Source: Mesorhizobium sp.
GTDB taxonomy: Bacteria; Pseudomonadota; Alphaproteobacteria; Rhizobiales; Rhizobiaceae
Direction: 5' to 3'
Assembly (NCBI RefSeq): GCF_017306585.1
Contig: NZ_JAFKIC010000134.1
Coordinates: 1-45,418, forward strand
DNA length: 45,418 nucleotides
Below are positions 10,210 to 19,512 of this stretch, in pieces. The translations under genes were made by a program, and so were the position numbers. Under the pieces are notes generated by a model that was not told where the DNA came from, ran no database searches, and saw only the letters and a list, made by a program, of their open reading frames with translations. The first letter of the stretch is position 1; every line of letters starts with the position of its first letter.

Positions 10210-11073
10210 ATGTTCAATACAGCAAGAAAGGCCCTGTTCGCCGCGCTGTTTGCTGGCCTGGCCTGGCCGGTGTTCGCAGCCGACCTGCCGGAGCCGCAGG
10301 TCGAAGAGGCGCCGCCGCCGGTCTATGAGCAGCCGGTCGATGTCGGCGGCTGGTATATCCGTGGGGACATCGGCTACCACAAGTCGAAAGTAGGCGACAT
10401 CGACTACATCACTTACGGAGCCGAGCCTTGCCCATGCGGACCCGGAGCCGTCGGGATCGCCGGCAGCAAGTCCTTCGACTACGGCAAGCTCAAGGGCGGT
10501 TTTTCGCTCGGCGCCGGCGTCGGCTACAAGATCAACGAACACTTCCGCACCGACCTGACCGCCGACTACTGGTTCAAGTCGAACTTTAGCGGCGGCACTT
10601 CGGACCTCACGACGGTCTCGGTCGAAGCGTCGAAGATGAGCGCCCTGCTGCTGCTCGCCAACGCCTATGTCGACATCGGCACTTGGCACGGCATCACGCC
10701 TTATGTCGGCGCCGGCATCGGCGGCGCGCGCGTCAAGTGGGATACCGTGTACGATCCGCGTCCGGGCGAAACGGAGTCCAACCCGGGAACATCCAGCTGG
10801 CGCTTTGCCTATGCTGTCATGGCCGGTGCTTCCTACTGCCTGACCGACAAGATCATCCTCGATGCCGGCTACCGTTTCTCCCATATTCAGGGCGGCCGCA
10901 TGTTCGAATATGGTCCAGCCGGCGCCACGCCGGGTGCTGGGCCGGGCTTCGACCATGGCTTCAACACCCACGAGGTGCGCGGCGGTCTGCGCTACCAGTT
11001 CGGCGGCAACAACGGTTGCGCCGCGCCTGCCGTAGCCTACCAGCCCGAACCCGAGCCGATCTACACCAAGTAA
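10210..11073 (+). CDS. Outer-membrane beta-barrel protein, Omp25/Omp31-like
   Basis: The start is placed at 10210 (MFNTARKALFAALFAGLAW), giving a signal peptide cleaved after VFAA; the longer frame from 10165 adds an implausible N-terminus. The mature protein starts with an acidic, proline-rich stretch, then alternating-residue beta strands typical of an eight-stranded barrel: GGWYIRGDIGYHKS, FSLGAGVGYKINEHFRTDLTADYWF, TPYVGAGIGGARV, IILDAGYRFSHIQGG and a final EVRGGLRYQFGG. Five cysteines (EPCPCG, SYCLTD, NNGCAA) are unusual for this family. The sequence continues past the last aromatic strand with a Pro-rich tail. Role: abundant porin-like surface protein in Rhizobiales; exact substrate unknown. 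Confidence 0.88.
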   Translation: MFNTARKALFAALFAGLAWPVFAADLPEPQVEEAPPPVYEQPVDVGGWYIRGDIGYHKSKVGDIDYITYGAEPCPCGPGAVGIAGSKSFDYGKLKGGFSLGAGVGYKINEHFRTDLTADYWFKSNFSGGTSDLTTVSVEASKMSALLLLANAYVDIGTWHGITPYVGAGIGGARVKWDTVYDPRPGETESNPGTSSWRFAYAVMAGASYCLTDKIILDAGYRFSHIQGGRMFEYGPAGATPGAGPGFDHGFNTHEVRGGLRYQFGGNNGCAAPAVAYQPEPEPIYTK

Positions 11074-11096
11074 CCATCTTCCTTCTGGAATCTTCG

Positions 11097-11125
11097 AACC
11101 GCCCGGCATCAGCCGGGCGGTTTTC
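11097..11125 (+). terminator. Terminator after the first beta-barrel gene
   Basis: An 11-bp stem AACCGCCCGGC / GCCGGGCGGTT with an ATCA loop and a T-rich tail, 23 bases after the stop codon. The two porin genes are therefore separate transcription units. Confidence 0.9.
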
Positions 11126-11184
11126 GTTTGTACGCAGGAACCGAAATTAGGCCCGAAAATCAATTCGCTAACGCTCTGTTAGCC

Positions 11185-11199
11185 TTAACCCCGACTTAA
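11185..11199 (+). promoter_or_regulatory. CtrA-type box TTAA-N7-TTAA upstream of the second porin gene
   Basis: TTAA at 11185-11188, CCCCGAC, then TTAA at 11196-11199. A further half-site in the opposite orientation (ATGGTTAAC, i.e. GTTAACCAT) follows within 12 bases. It lies about 80 bases before the ATG at 11279, the same spacing as the box at 10111-10125 before the neighbouring porin gene. Confidence 0.65.
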
Positions 11200-11278
11200 C
11201 CACTATGGTTAACAATGCTTCCTGAAACGATGGTTGCCGCGGCTTGTCCGACGGCGCCGAATCCGGGAGCCGGGGACC

Positions 11279-12043
11279 ATGATATCAACATCGCGTATGG
11301 CGCTGGCGCTTGCCGCATTCGCCTCGGTGCCGCTGACATCGGCACTCGCCGCCGACTACGACCCGCCGGTCTATGTCGATCAGGCGCCCGACTATGTGCC
11401 CGTTGAGGTCGGATCGGGCTGGTACCTGCGCGGCGATGTCTCCTACCTGGTGCAGAAGAGCTTCAGGAACGACAGTTTCAGCTTCACGCCGGCGAGCTTC
11501 AGCGACACGGAAGACCCGGTCTTTGCCAGTGTCGGCTTCGGCTATCATTTCAACGACTGGCTGCGCGCCGACCTCAATTTCGGCTATCTGCCCGGCAACA
11601 GCGTCGGCGTCGGCTACGATAATTCCGGAACGGTAACGGCCTATACCCAGGCGTCAGGCAACCTGAAGAACTATGCTTTCTCCGGCATTCTCAACGGTTA
11701 CGTCGACCTTGGCACCTACGTCGGCATCACGCCCTATGTCGGCGCCGGCGTCGGCATCGTTCGAAGCAAGCACACCCTCTCGGCGAGCTATTTCACCAAC
11801 AACAGCGACCCGACCGACGATTTCGTCCTGAGCGACAACAAGACCCAGTACTCGTTGGCCTATACGCTGAACGCGGGCCTCGCCTACCAGGTCACCAAGA
11901 ACGTTTCCGTCGATCTTGGCTACCAGTACTTCTCGGCCCCGAGCGCCGAATATGTGACGGCCGAAAGCCTCACCTCCTATCCGGTCAAGAAGGGCATCAA
12001 CAACCACCAGATCAAGCTCGGGCTGCGCTACGATCTCTGGTAG
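11279..12043 (+). CDS. Outer-membrane beta-barrel protein, Omp25/Omp31-like (second copy)
   Basis: The start at 11279 (MISTSRMALALAAFA) gives a signal peptide ending SALAA and follows a G-rich ribosome-binding stretch. The mature 230 residues show barrel strands: GSGWYLRGDVSYLVQK, VFASVGFGYHFNDWLRADLNFGYLPG, GVGIVRSK, SLAYTLNAGLAYQVTKNVSVDLGYQYF and terminal HQIKLGLRYDLW. The final Trp fits the usual C-terminal aromatic signature read by the BAM complex. It shares architecture with the gene at 10210 but is clearly diverged, lacks cysteines and ends at the last strand, so the pair looks like an old tandem duplication. Confidence 0.9.
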   Translation: MISTSRMALALAAFASVPLTSALAADYDPPVYVDQAPDYVPVEVGSGWYLRGDVSYLVQKSFRNDSFSFTPASFSDTEDPVFASVGFGYHFNDWLRADLNFGYLPGNSVGVGYDNSGTVTAYTQASGNLKNYAFSGILNGYVDLGTYVGITPYVGAGVGIVRSKHTLSASYFTNNSDPTDDFVLSDNKTQYSLAYTLNAGLAYQVTKNVSVDLGYQYFSAPSAEYVTAESLTSYPVKKGINNHQIKLGLRYDLW

Positions 12044-12066
12044 GACGGGAGAGACCGACATTCCGG

Positions 12067-12092
12067 CGGCGGATCCTCGGGTCCGCCGTTCG
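12067..12092 (+). terminator. Probable terminator after the second beta-barrel gene
   Basis: CGGCGGA pairs with TCCGCCG around a short partly paired loop, followed by TTCGCGTTT, about 25 bases after the stop codon. The T run is weak. Confidence 0.5.
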
Positions 12093-12156
12093 CGTTTGAC
12101 ATCACGCGATCCTGATCCGGGATCGCTGATATCCTGGCAGCGACAAAAACTTTCCC

Positions 12157-12185
12157 CTTGACGCCCGAGGCGTGAACGCATATCG
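12157..12185 (+). promoter_or_regulatory. Candidate sigma-70 promoter of serC-serA
   Basis: CTTGAC at 12157-12162 matches the rhizobial -35 consensus exactly. CATATC or ATATCG follows after 16-17 bases as a plausible -10. Transcription would start near 12192, immediately before the two hairpins of the serC leader, which supports the assignment. Confidence 0.5.
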
Positions 12186-12194
12186 CCGTCCGTG

Positions 12195-12242
12195 GGCCAC
12201 CCCTCCCCAACGAGGGGCCACTATCTGGAAGGATAGACCACG
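12195..12242 (+). ncRNA. serC leader RNA motif (alphaproteobacterial serC 5' UTR)
   Basis: Two small hairpins directly abut the serC start. The first has CCCCT / AGGGG at 12200-12217 within GGCC flanks and a CCCCAACG loop. The second, CTATC / GATAG at 12221-12236, carries the ribosome-binding sequence GGAAGG across its loop and 3' arm, six bases before the ATG. A conserved 'serC motif' upstream of serC in Alphaproteobacteria is described in Rfam, and the layout agrees with my memory of it. Placing the ribosome-binding site in a hairpin suggests translational control, but no ligand is established. Confidence 0.7.
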
Positions 12243-13418
12243 ATGACGACGCATACGAAGCCCGGACTCCGTCCGGCAAACCCCAATTTTTCTTCAGGTC
12301 CCTGTGCAAAACGCCCCGGCTGGTCGGTCGAGGCGCTGAAAGCGGCCGCGCTCGGCCGCTCCCACCGTGCCAAGATCGGCAAGGCCAAGCTCGAACAGGC
12401 GATCGAGCTGACACGTGAAATCCTGCAGGTTCCCGCCGGCTACCGCATCGGCATCGTGCCGGCGTCCGATACCGGCGCGGTCGAGATGGCGCTGTGGTCG
12501 CTGCTCGGCGAGCGCGGCGTCGACATGGTCGCCTGGGAAAGCTTTGGCGCCGGCTGGGTCACCGACGTGGTCAAGCAATTGAAGCTGACCGACGTGCGCA
12601 AATTCGAGGCCGGCTATGGCGAACTGCCCGACCTCGCCAAGGTCGATTTCGACCGCGACGTGGTCTTCACCTGGAACGGCACCACCTCCGGTGTGCGCGT
12701 GCCCAACGGCGATTTCATTCCGGCCGACCGCAAGGGCCTGACCATCTGCGACGCGACATCGGCCGCCTTCGCGCAGAGGCTCGATTTCGACAAGCTCGAT
12801 GTCGTCACCTTCTCCTGGCAGAAGGCGCTGGGCGGCGAGGGTGCGCACGGTATGCTCATCCTGTCGCCGCGCGCGGTCGCGCGGCTGGAAAGCTACAAGC
12901 CTTCATGGCCGCTGCCGAAAATCTTCCGCCTGACCTCCGGCGGCAAGCTGATCGAAGGCATCTTCAAGGGCGAGACCATCAACACGCCTTCGATGCTGTG
13001 CGTCGAGGACTATCTCGATGCGCTTCACTGGGCGAAGGCGATCGGCGGTCTCGATGCGCTGGTCGCCAGGGCGGATGCCAACGCGGCGGTGCTGGACGGT
13101 TTCGTTGGCAAGTCCTCATGGTTGGGACACCTTGCCGTCGAAGTTGCCACGCGGTCGAACACCTCTGTGTGCCTGTCCTTCACCGATCCCGATATCGCCG
13201 CGCTCGACGCCGACGGACAGGCGGCTTTCGCCAAGGGGCTCGTCTCGGCGCTCGACAAGGAAGGTGTCGCCTACGACATCGGCTCCTATCGCGATGCGCC
13301 TCCCGGCCTGCGCATCTGGTGCGGCGCCACCGTCGAGACTTCTGATCTCGAAGCGCTGCTGCCCTGGCTCGACTGGGCTTTCGCCGCGCAGAAGGCGTCG
13401 CTGAAAGCGGCCGCCTGA
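12243..13418 (+). CDS. serC: Phosphoserine aminotransferase SerC
   Basis: SerC transaminates 3-phosphohydroxypyruvate with glutamate to O-phosphoserine, the second step of serine synthesis, and usually also serves pyridoxal phosphate synthesis. The class V fold is evident: [15 protein letters not shown] at the N-terminus, [42 protein letters not shown], and [15 protein letters not shown] with the PLP-binding lysine at residue 194. The length of 391 residues matches the alphaproteobacterial subgroup, which is longer than the 360-residue E. coli enzyme. It lies immediately upstream of serA, the gene for the preceding step, separated by a palindromic repeat element. Confidence 0.96.
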   Translation: MTTHTKPGLRPANPNFSSGPCAKRPGWSVEALKAAALGRSHRAKIGKAKLEQAIELTREILQVPAGYRIGIVPASDTGAVEMALWSLLGERGVDMVAWESFGAGWVTDVVKQLKLTDVRKFEAGYGELPDLAKVDFDRDVVFTWNGTTSGVRVPNGDFIPADRKGLTICDATSAAFAQRLDFDKLDVVTFSWQKALGGEGAHGMLILSPRAVARLESYKPSWPLPKIFRLTSGGKLIEGIFKGETINTPSMLCVEDYLDALHWAKAIGGLDALVARADANAAVLDGFVGKSSWLGHLAVEVATRSNTSVCLSFTDPDIAALDADGQAAFAKGLVSALDKEGVAYDIGSYRDAPPGLRIWCGATVETSDLEALLPWLDWAFAAQKASLKAAA

Positions 13419-13419
13419 T

Positions 13420-13567
13420 CCCTCCCCCTTGAGGGGAGGGTGGCCCGAAGGGTCGGGTGGGGTCCTTTCCACCCGCTCGACCTCCACACGACAAAGATTA
13501 GGCCGTGTCCGGCCGCACCGATCCCACCCCGGCGCTTTGCGCCGACCTCCCCTCGAGGGGAGGGATG
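13420..13567. repeat. Palindromic element between serC and serA
   Basis: About 148 bases with hairpins at both ends: CCCTCCCC / GGGGAGGG at 13420-13440 and CCTCCC-CTCGAG-GGGAGG at 13546-13563. Inner arms GGGTGGGG (about 13455) and CCCACCCC (about 13523) are also complementary, so the whole element can fold on itself. It resembles the elements at 25.7, 33.6 and 45.1 kb in design and is consistent with a small non-autonomous mobile palindrome inserted inside an operon. Confidence 0.75.
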
Positions 13568-13589
13568 CCAATCGCAAAGGATGAAACCC

Positions 13590-15188
13590 ATGCCTCGCGT
13601 TCTCGTCTCGGATAAACTTTCCACCACAGCCGTGCAGATCTTCAAGGATCGCGGCGTCGAGGTCGACTACCTGCCTGATCTCGGCAAGGACAAGGAAAAG
13701 CTGCTCGAAGTCATCGGCCAGTATGACGGCCTCGCCATCCGCTCGGCGACCAAGGTCACCGAGAAGCTGATCAACGCCGCCACCAATCTCAAGGTTATCG
13801 GCCGCGCCGGCATCGGCGTCGACAATGTCGATATCCCGGCGGCAAGCCGCAAGGGTATCATCGTGATGAACACGCCCTTCGGCAATTCGATCACCACCGC
13901 CGAACACGCGGTGGCGATGATCTTCGCGCTGGCGCGCCAGATTCCGGAAGCCAATGCCTCCACGCATGCCGGCAAGTGGGAAAAGAACCGCTTCATGGGC
14001 GTCGAGATCACCGGCAAGACGCTGGGCGTCATCGGCTGCGGCAATATCGGCTCGATCGTCGCCACGCGCGGCGTCGGTCTGAAGATGCATGTCATTGCCT
14101 TCGATCCGTTCCTGTCGGACAAGCGCGCCGAGGAGCTTGGGGTCGACAAGGTCGAACTGGACGAGCTTTTCGCCCGCGCCGATTTCATCACGCTGCACAC
14201 GCCGCTGACCGACAAGACGCGCAACATCATCGACGCGGCCGCCATCGCCAAGATGAAGAAGGGCGTACGCATCATCAATTGCGCCCGCGGCGGCCTCGTC
14301 GTCGAGGCTGATCTGATCGCGGCACTGAAGAGCGGCAAGGTGGCCGGCGCCGGCATCGACGTGTTCGAAGTCGAACCGGCCGAACAGAACGCGCTGTTCG
14401 GCATGGAGAATGTGGTCGCCACGCCGCATCTGGGCGCCTCCACGGCCGAAGCGCAGGAGAATGTAGCGCTGCAGGTCGCCGAACAGATGTCGGACTATCT
14501 GATCAAGGGCGCGGTCTCCAACGCCATCAACATGCCCTCGATCACGGCCGAGGAAGCGCCAAGGCTGAAGCCGTTCGTCAAGCTCGCCGAAGTGCTCGGC
14601 GCCTTTGTCGGCCAGGTCACCGAGGATCCGATCAAGGAAGTGGAAATCCTGTTCGACGGTTCGACGGCGACCATGAACACCCGCGCGCTGATCAGCGCGG
14701 CGCTGGCCGGGTTGATCCGGCCGCAGGTCGCCGACGTCAACATGGTGTCGGCGCCGATCATGGTGAAGGAGCGCGGCATCATCGTCGCCGAGGTCAAGCG
14801 CGACAAGTCGGGCGTGTTCGATGGCTACATCAAGCTCACCGTCAAGACCGAGCACATGACGCGCTCGATCGCCGGCACCTGTTTCTCCGACGGCAAGCCG
14901 CGCTTCATCCAGATCAAGGGCATCAACCTCGACGCCGAGGTCGGCCAGCACATGCTCTACACGACCAATGCCGATGCGCCGGGCATTATCGGCCTGCTCG
15001 GCACGGTGTGCGGCGAGAACGATGTCAACATCGCCAACTTCCAGCTTGGCCGCAACCGGCCAGGCGGCGACGCCATCGCGCTGCTCTATCTCGACGCGCC
15101 GTTTCCGGAAAAGGTGCTGGAGCAGGTGCGGGCGCACAAGTCGATCGACTCGGCCAAGCGGCTGCAGTTCGACGTCGGCGCGGTGTAG
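13590..15188 (+). CDS. serA: D-3-phosphoglycerate dehydrogenase SerA, long form with C-terminal ACT domain
   Basis: SerA oxidises 3-phosphoglycerate to 3-phosphohydroxypyruvate with NAD, the entry step of serine synthesis. The start at 13590 (MPRVLVSDKLS) follows AAAGG by nine bases; another ATG nine bases earlier sits directly on that site. Visible parts: the dinucleotide fold GVIGCGNIGSIVA, catalytic Arg233 in NCARGG, the DVFEVEP loop and His280 in TPHLGAS. Residues about 320-450 form the intervening domain of type I enzymes, and the C-terminal ACT domain carries DAPGIIGLLGTV and VNIANFQLGR. At 532 residues it is the long form, expected to be serine-regulated through its ACT/intervening domains. 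Confidence 0.97.
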   Translation: MPRVLVSDKLSTTAVQIFKDRGVEVDYLPDLGKDKEKLLEVIGQYDGLAIRSATKVTEKLINAATNLKVIGRAGIGVDNVDIPAASRKGIIVMNTPFGNSITTAEHAVAMIFALARQIPEANASTHAGKWEKNRFMGVEITGKTLGVIGCGNIGSIVATRGVGLKMHVIAFDPFLSDKRAEELGVDKVELDELFARADFITLHTPLTDKTRNIIDAAAIAKMKKGVRIINCARGGLVVEADLIAALKSGKVAGAGIDVFEVEPAEQNALFGMENVVATPHLGASTAEAQENVALQVAEQMSDYLIKGAVSNAINMPSITAEEAPRLKPFVKLAEVLGAFVGQVTEDPIKEVEILFDGSTATMNTRALISAALAGLIRPQVADVNMVSAPIMVKERGIIVAEVKRDKSGVFDGYIKLTVKTEHMTRSIAGTCFSDGKPRFIQIKGINLDAEVGQHMLYTTNADAPGIIGLLGTVCGENDVNIANFQLGRNRPGGDAIALLYLDAPFPEKVLEQVRAHKSIDSAKRLQFDVGAV

Positions 15189-15211
15189 GCCATTCGTAGC
15201 AGAAAGGCGTG

Positions 15212-15247
15212 GAAGCACCCCGCGATCCGTCAGGCGCGGGGTGCTTC
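15212..15247. terminator. Hairpin between convergent serA and ECF sigma genes
   Basis: A 13-bp stem GAAGCACCCCGCG / CGCGGGGTGCTTC spans the 66-base convergent gap. There is no T run, so it may block read-through in both directions by another mechanism or simply stabilise the 3' ends. Confidence 0.55.
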
Positions 15248-15254
15248 GAGCCGC

Positions 15255-16112
15255 TCAGCCCAGCCGCACCCAATCCACGGCTTCGAGCACATAGGGCGCG
15301 AACAGGAAATCGCGGATGCCGGCGATCCTGTCCTGCGACCAGTCGACCAACACGAAATGCGCCGGCCTTTCCATCGGGCCGGTGCCGTCGAAGACCAGCA
15401 TGGCCGGTTGCCCTTCGACCGCGCCGAAAGCGAAGCGCCATTTCGTCACCTCGGCATAGCGGGTGAAGTAAGGCGCGATTTTCTCGCGCCCGTCCAGCCG
15501 CAGGCGATTGACCAGTTCGAGCTTCACGTCATCGGCAAGCATGGCGCGGATCGCGTCGAAATCGCCGCTGCGGAACAGCTGGACAAAGGCGGTCATCCTG
15601 CTCCGGTCGGGCCCTGACATCAGCGGCAGTCTCGTGTCGTCCGGCGTCCGGGCCAGTTGCTTCAGGGCTACGCGCCCGCGCTGCAGCGCGGATTTGGCGG
15701 CTGCCCCCGAGCACCCGGCGATATCGGCGATCTCGTCCACGGAATGCCCCAGGACATCCTTGAGAATCACAGCACAGCGCTGAAGCTCGGGCAGGCGCAG
15801 AAAGGTCTGGAAGCCGATCGCGACGATGTCCGGTTCGGGCATGGCCGCCGCCTCGACGTCCTCAGTGAGCGGGACGACCGCGTGGCGCGACCCGGCGCGC
15901 AGGAAATCGAGGCTGGCGTTGTGGGCGATGCGAAATAGCCAGCCATCGAGATTGTCCACCTCGGTGCCCTCGGCCCGCGCATGCAGCGCCTTGAGCAGCG
16001 CATCCTGCAGGACGTCCTCCCCGGCGATGGCCGACCCCGTCATGCGCGCGCAGTAGCGATGAAGGCGCGGCCGCAGCGCTTTCAGGCGGTCCTCGAAGTT
16101 GTCGGTGTTCAT
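15255..16112 (-). CDS. ECF-type RNA polymerase sigma factor with C-terminal NTF2/SnoaL-like extension
   Basis: The 285-residue protein has sigma region 2 at about 10-75 (AGEDVLQDALLKAL, NLDGWLFRIAHNASLDFLR) and region 4 at about 105-160 (LPELQRCAVILKDVLGHSVDEIADIAGC, AAAKSALQRGRVALK). It lacks region 3, so it is an ECF factor. An extra domain of about 110 residues starts near FVQLFRSGDFDAIRAMLADDVKLE, typical of an NTF2/SnoaL fold, which in related ECF groups tunes activity in place of an anti-sigma factor. No anti-sigma gene is seen. Two small alpha/beta-barrel genes precede it on the same strand, 82 bases away, and may be its targets or operon partners. Signal unknown. Confidence 0.87.
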   Translation of the reverse strand: MNTDNFEDRLKALRPRLHRYCARMTGSAIAGEDVLQDALLKALHARAEGTEVDNLDGWLFRIAHNASLDFLRAGSRHAVVPLTEDVEAAAMPEPDIVAIGFQTFLRLPELQRCAVILKDVLGHSVDEIADIAGCSGAAAKSALQRGRVALKQLARTPDDTRLPLMSGPDRSRMTAFVQLFRSGDFDAIRAMLADDVKLELVNRLRLDGREKIAPYFTRYAEVTKWRFAFGAVEGQPAMLVFDGTGPMERPAHFVLVDWSQDRIAGIRDFLFAPYVLEAVDWVRLG

Positions 16113-16194
16113 CTATCGGGTCCCGTTGTGCCGCGGCGGCCTTGCCGCTGGTGACGTCATGGAGATGTCATGAGTATCGTGGAACCGGGGCGGG

Positions 16195-16509
16195 TCAAAC
16201 GTCCCGGTTGTCGAAGAGAAACATCCGCACGCCCGTCTCGTCGGGCGCAAACAGCCGGCGATCCGCTCCGGCCGCTTGCCCCTCGGGGCTTGCGAACGCC
16301 TTTCCGATGGCCGCAAGGTCGTCGAAATAGAGCGTGCCGATCCGATGGACATCGGAGGCTCCCACGGGTGTTACAATGGGGCCGTCGCTGACCTCGTATT
16401 TCCTGAGGCCCGGGAGCTTCAGGGCGAGGGGAACGTGGACATCGAAGTAGTGCCGGTCGAAAGCCTCGACGTGTTTCGGGGTGGGGTAAATCACGACCAT
16501 CCGCGCCAT
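16195..16509 (-). CDS. EthD-family small protein
   Basis: The 104-residue product starts MARMVVIYPTPKHVEAFDRHYFDVHVPLALKLPGLRKYEV, the standard opening of EthD-type dimeric alpha/beta-barrel proteins, and continues with HRIGTLYFDDLAAIGKAFASPEGQAA. The start at 16509 is preceded by AAAGGAG at good spacing; the longer frame to 16551 is unlikely. EthD was first found with a cytochrome P450 system for ether degradation; most homologues have no known reaction. It lies between an antibiotic-biosynthesis-monooxygenase-like gene and an ECF sigma gene, and the three probably form a unit. Confidence 0.85.
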   Translation of the reverse strand: MARMVVIYPTPKHVEAFDRHYFDVHVPLALKLPGLRKYEVSDGPIVTPVGASDVHRIGTLYFDDLAAIGKAFASPEGQAAGADRRLFAPDETGVRMFLFDNRDV

Positions 16510-16547
16510 TGCGGTTCTCCTTTGTTGACGGTTTGGTGAGGGCGTGT

Positions 16548-16859
16548 TCATGCCGGGCGGATTTCACCCAGCACCTGCGTGCCAAGTATCGACTCCAGGC
16601 TCGCCAGTTCGACAATCCTGGGGAAATAGGCCTTCATGCGCGGATCGGCGCGCATCGCCGCGACGGCCGCCGGGTTCTCCCACTCCGAGTAGATGACGAC
16701 GCTGGCCCCATCCTCCGCGGCGATGAGCCGGGTCGCCCTCCAGCCGGGAAGCGTGCGGATCACCGTTTCGGTGTTCTGCTTCAGCAGCGCGATCAGCGCC
16801 TGCTGCTTACCGGGCTCGACCTTCAGCAGATTGATCAGGATGACGGATTGGTCGGACAT
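16548..16859 (-). CDS. Antibiotic biosynthesis monooxygenase (ABM) domain protein
   Basis: A 103-residue single-domain protein: VILINLLKVEPGKQQALIALLKQNTETVIRTLPGW, then ASVVIYSEWENPAAVAAMRADPRMKAYFPRI. These match the ABM fold, a ferredoxin-like barrel found in small cofactor-free monooxygenases and in many uncharacterised proteins. The start at 16859 follows GAGGAG; an earlier ATG at 16889 has no such site. The gene ends 38 bases before the EthD-like gene. Two consecutive dimeric alpha/beta-barrel proteins upstream of an ECF factor suggest an oxidation or stress-response module, but the chemistry is not deducible. Confidence 0.82.
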   Translation of the reverse strand: MSDQSVILINLLKVEPGKQQALIALLKQNTETVIRTLPGWRATRLIAAEDGASVVIYSEWENPAAVAAMRADPRMKAYFPRIVELASLESILGTQVLGEIRPA

Positions 16860-17023
16860 GGCATGTCTCCTCTGTTGCCAACATGCCAAAGACGAGCCGA
16901 AGGATGAAAACGGATCGCGGCGTGAAATTTTTTACGAGCCATTGGCCGCGCATCGCACGGTTCGTAATGGCGGTGGCCACGGAGGGCGCGGCAAGGACAA
17001 CAGGCGCTGGACCAAAGGCCCGT

Positions 17024-17926
17024 CTAGCGGCTGGCGGGCATCGCCGCCTTTCGGCCGCTGTATTCGGCGAGCGCGATGCCGCCGAGCACCAGCGCCAGTG
17101 CCAAGGCCTGGTAGAGCTGGAACGTCTCGCCGACGATCAGCACCGAAAGCAGCGTGCCGAAGATCGGCACCAGGTTGATGAACAGGCCGGCGCGGTTGGC
17201 GCCGATCAGCTCGTTGCCCCTGATATAGGTCATCTGCGAGACGACCGAAGCGCCGATCGCGGTGTAGACGATCACAGCCCAGCCTTGCGCATCCGGCACG
17301 TCGACCTTGCCGGCCGCGGCCTCCCACAGGAAGAAGGGCAGCGACGTGATGAGCGCGGCGACCGACATGGCAAGCATCAGGCTCTGCCAGCGCATTGCCG
17401 GCTTCAGCCGCAGGCCGACCGAATAACCGCTGTAGAGGACGACCGCGACCAGCATGATGGCGTCGCCGAAATTGAGCTCCAGGGTGAGCAGCCGGCGCGG
17501 ATCGCCGTGGCAGGCGGTCAGGATCACGCCGACGATGGTCAGCACCACGCCGGCGATCTGCGTCCAGTTCACGCGCAGGCGGAAAAAGATGAAATTGGCA
17601 ATGATGATCAGGACCGGCATCGCCGCCTGTTCGATCGAGACGTTGATCGCCGTGGTGTAGTTGAGCGCGGTGTAGAAGATGGTGTTGAACAGGGTGAAGC
17701 CGCTGGCGCCCAGCGCGGCGAGCACGAACCAGTGCCTGCGCACGACGGGCCAGTCCTCCTGGATCGTGCGCCAGCCGATCGGCAGCAGGATCGCCACCGC
17801 CAGCAGCCAGCGCAGGAAGACCAATGTCATCGGCGAGACGTGGCCGACGGCAAGCTTGCCGGCCACCGAATTGCCGCCCCACAGCAAGGTGGTGAGCAGC
17901 AGGAACAGGTAGGCGCTTCGATGCAT
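17024..17926 (-). CDS. DMT-superfamily (EamA) transporter
   Basis: The 300-residue protein consists of ten predicted membrane helices in two EamA repeats. The first runs from LFLLLTTLLWGGNSVAGKLA to IAGVVLTIVGVILT, and the second from FGDAIMLVAVVLYSGYSVGL to ALALALVLGGIALAEY. Conserved family features include WGGNSVAGK in helix 1 and PIFGTLLSVLIVGE in the second repeat. Such proteins are inner-membrane exporters of metabolites or drugs; the substrate cannot be told from sequence. The start at 17926 (MHRSAYLFLLL) is chosen because the longer frame to 18061 adds a non-hydrophobic N-terminus and runs into the region before purA. Confidence 0.88.
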   Translation of the reverse strand: MHRSAYLFLLLTTLLWGGNSVAGKLAVGHVSPMTLVFLRWLLAVAILLPIGWRTIQEDWPVVRRHWFVLAALGASGFTLFNTIFYTALNYTTAINVSIEQAAMPVLIIIANFIFFRLRVNWTQIAGVVLTIVGVILTACHGDPRRLLTLELNFGDAIMLVAVVLYSGYSVGLRLKPAMRWQSLMLAMSVAALITSLPFFLWEAAAGKVDVPDAQGWAVIVYTAIGASVVSQMTYIRGNELIGANRAGLFINLVPIFGTLLSVLIVGETFQLYQALALALVLGGIALAEYSGRKAAMPASR

Positions 17927-18005
17927 CGCGGGATTCCGGCCGCGGCCGGTGAGCCGCATTGTTGCCGGCCTATTGCCCCCGCCTGCGCAAGTAAATGATG
18001 TCAAA

Positions 18006-18039
18006 GCCGAAAATTGTTGTGCCTCAGGGCATTTTCGGC
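18006..18039. other. Hairpin GCCGAAAAT / ATTTTCGGC upstream of purA
   Basis: A 9-bp inverted repeat with a 16-base loop lies about 100 bases before the purA start. It might be a leader structure, an operator or a degenerate copy of the palindrome at 1536-1576, which shares the CCGAAAAT / ATTTTCGG arms. I cannot choose between these. Confidence 0.4.
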
Positions 18040-18138
18040 GGCAAAGAAAGGTCGCGCTCACGAGGTCTTGACGCTATAGAGGCCTGTCGTTTCGAACCAT
18101 ATTCAAGCCGCGCCGCGGCCTCTCAAGGGAAAAGAATC

Positions 18139-19437
<1,299 letters not shown>

Positions 19438-19512
19438 TTTCTCAAGCCTTTCCGGGCATTGCGGCTGATTTGCGGGGGCCGGCGCGGAAACAAAATACAG
19501 GTCGACCGAAGC

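Noticed and set aside
13116-15218. 700-codon open frame antisense to serC/serA
   Set aside because: Overlaps two certain genes on the other strand and crosses the palindromic element; composition is that of a codon-bias shadow.
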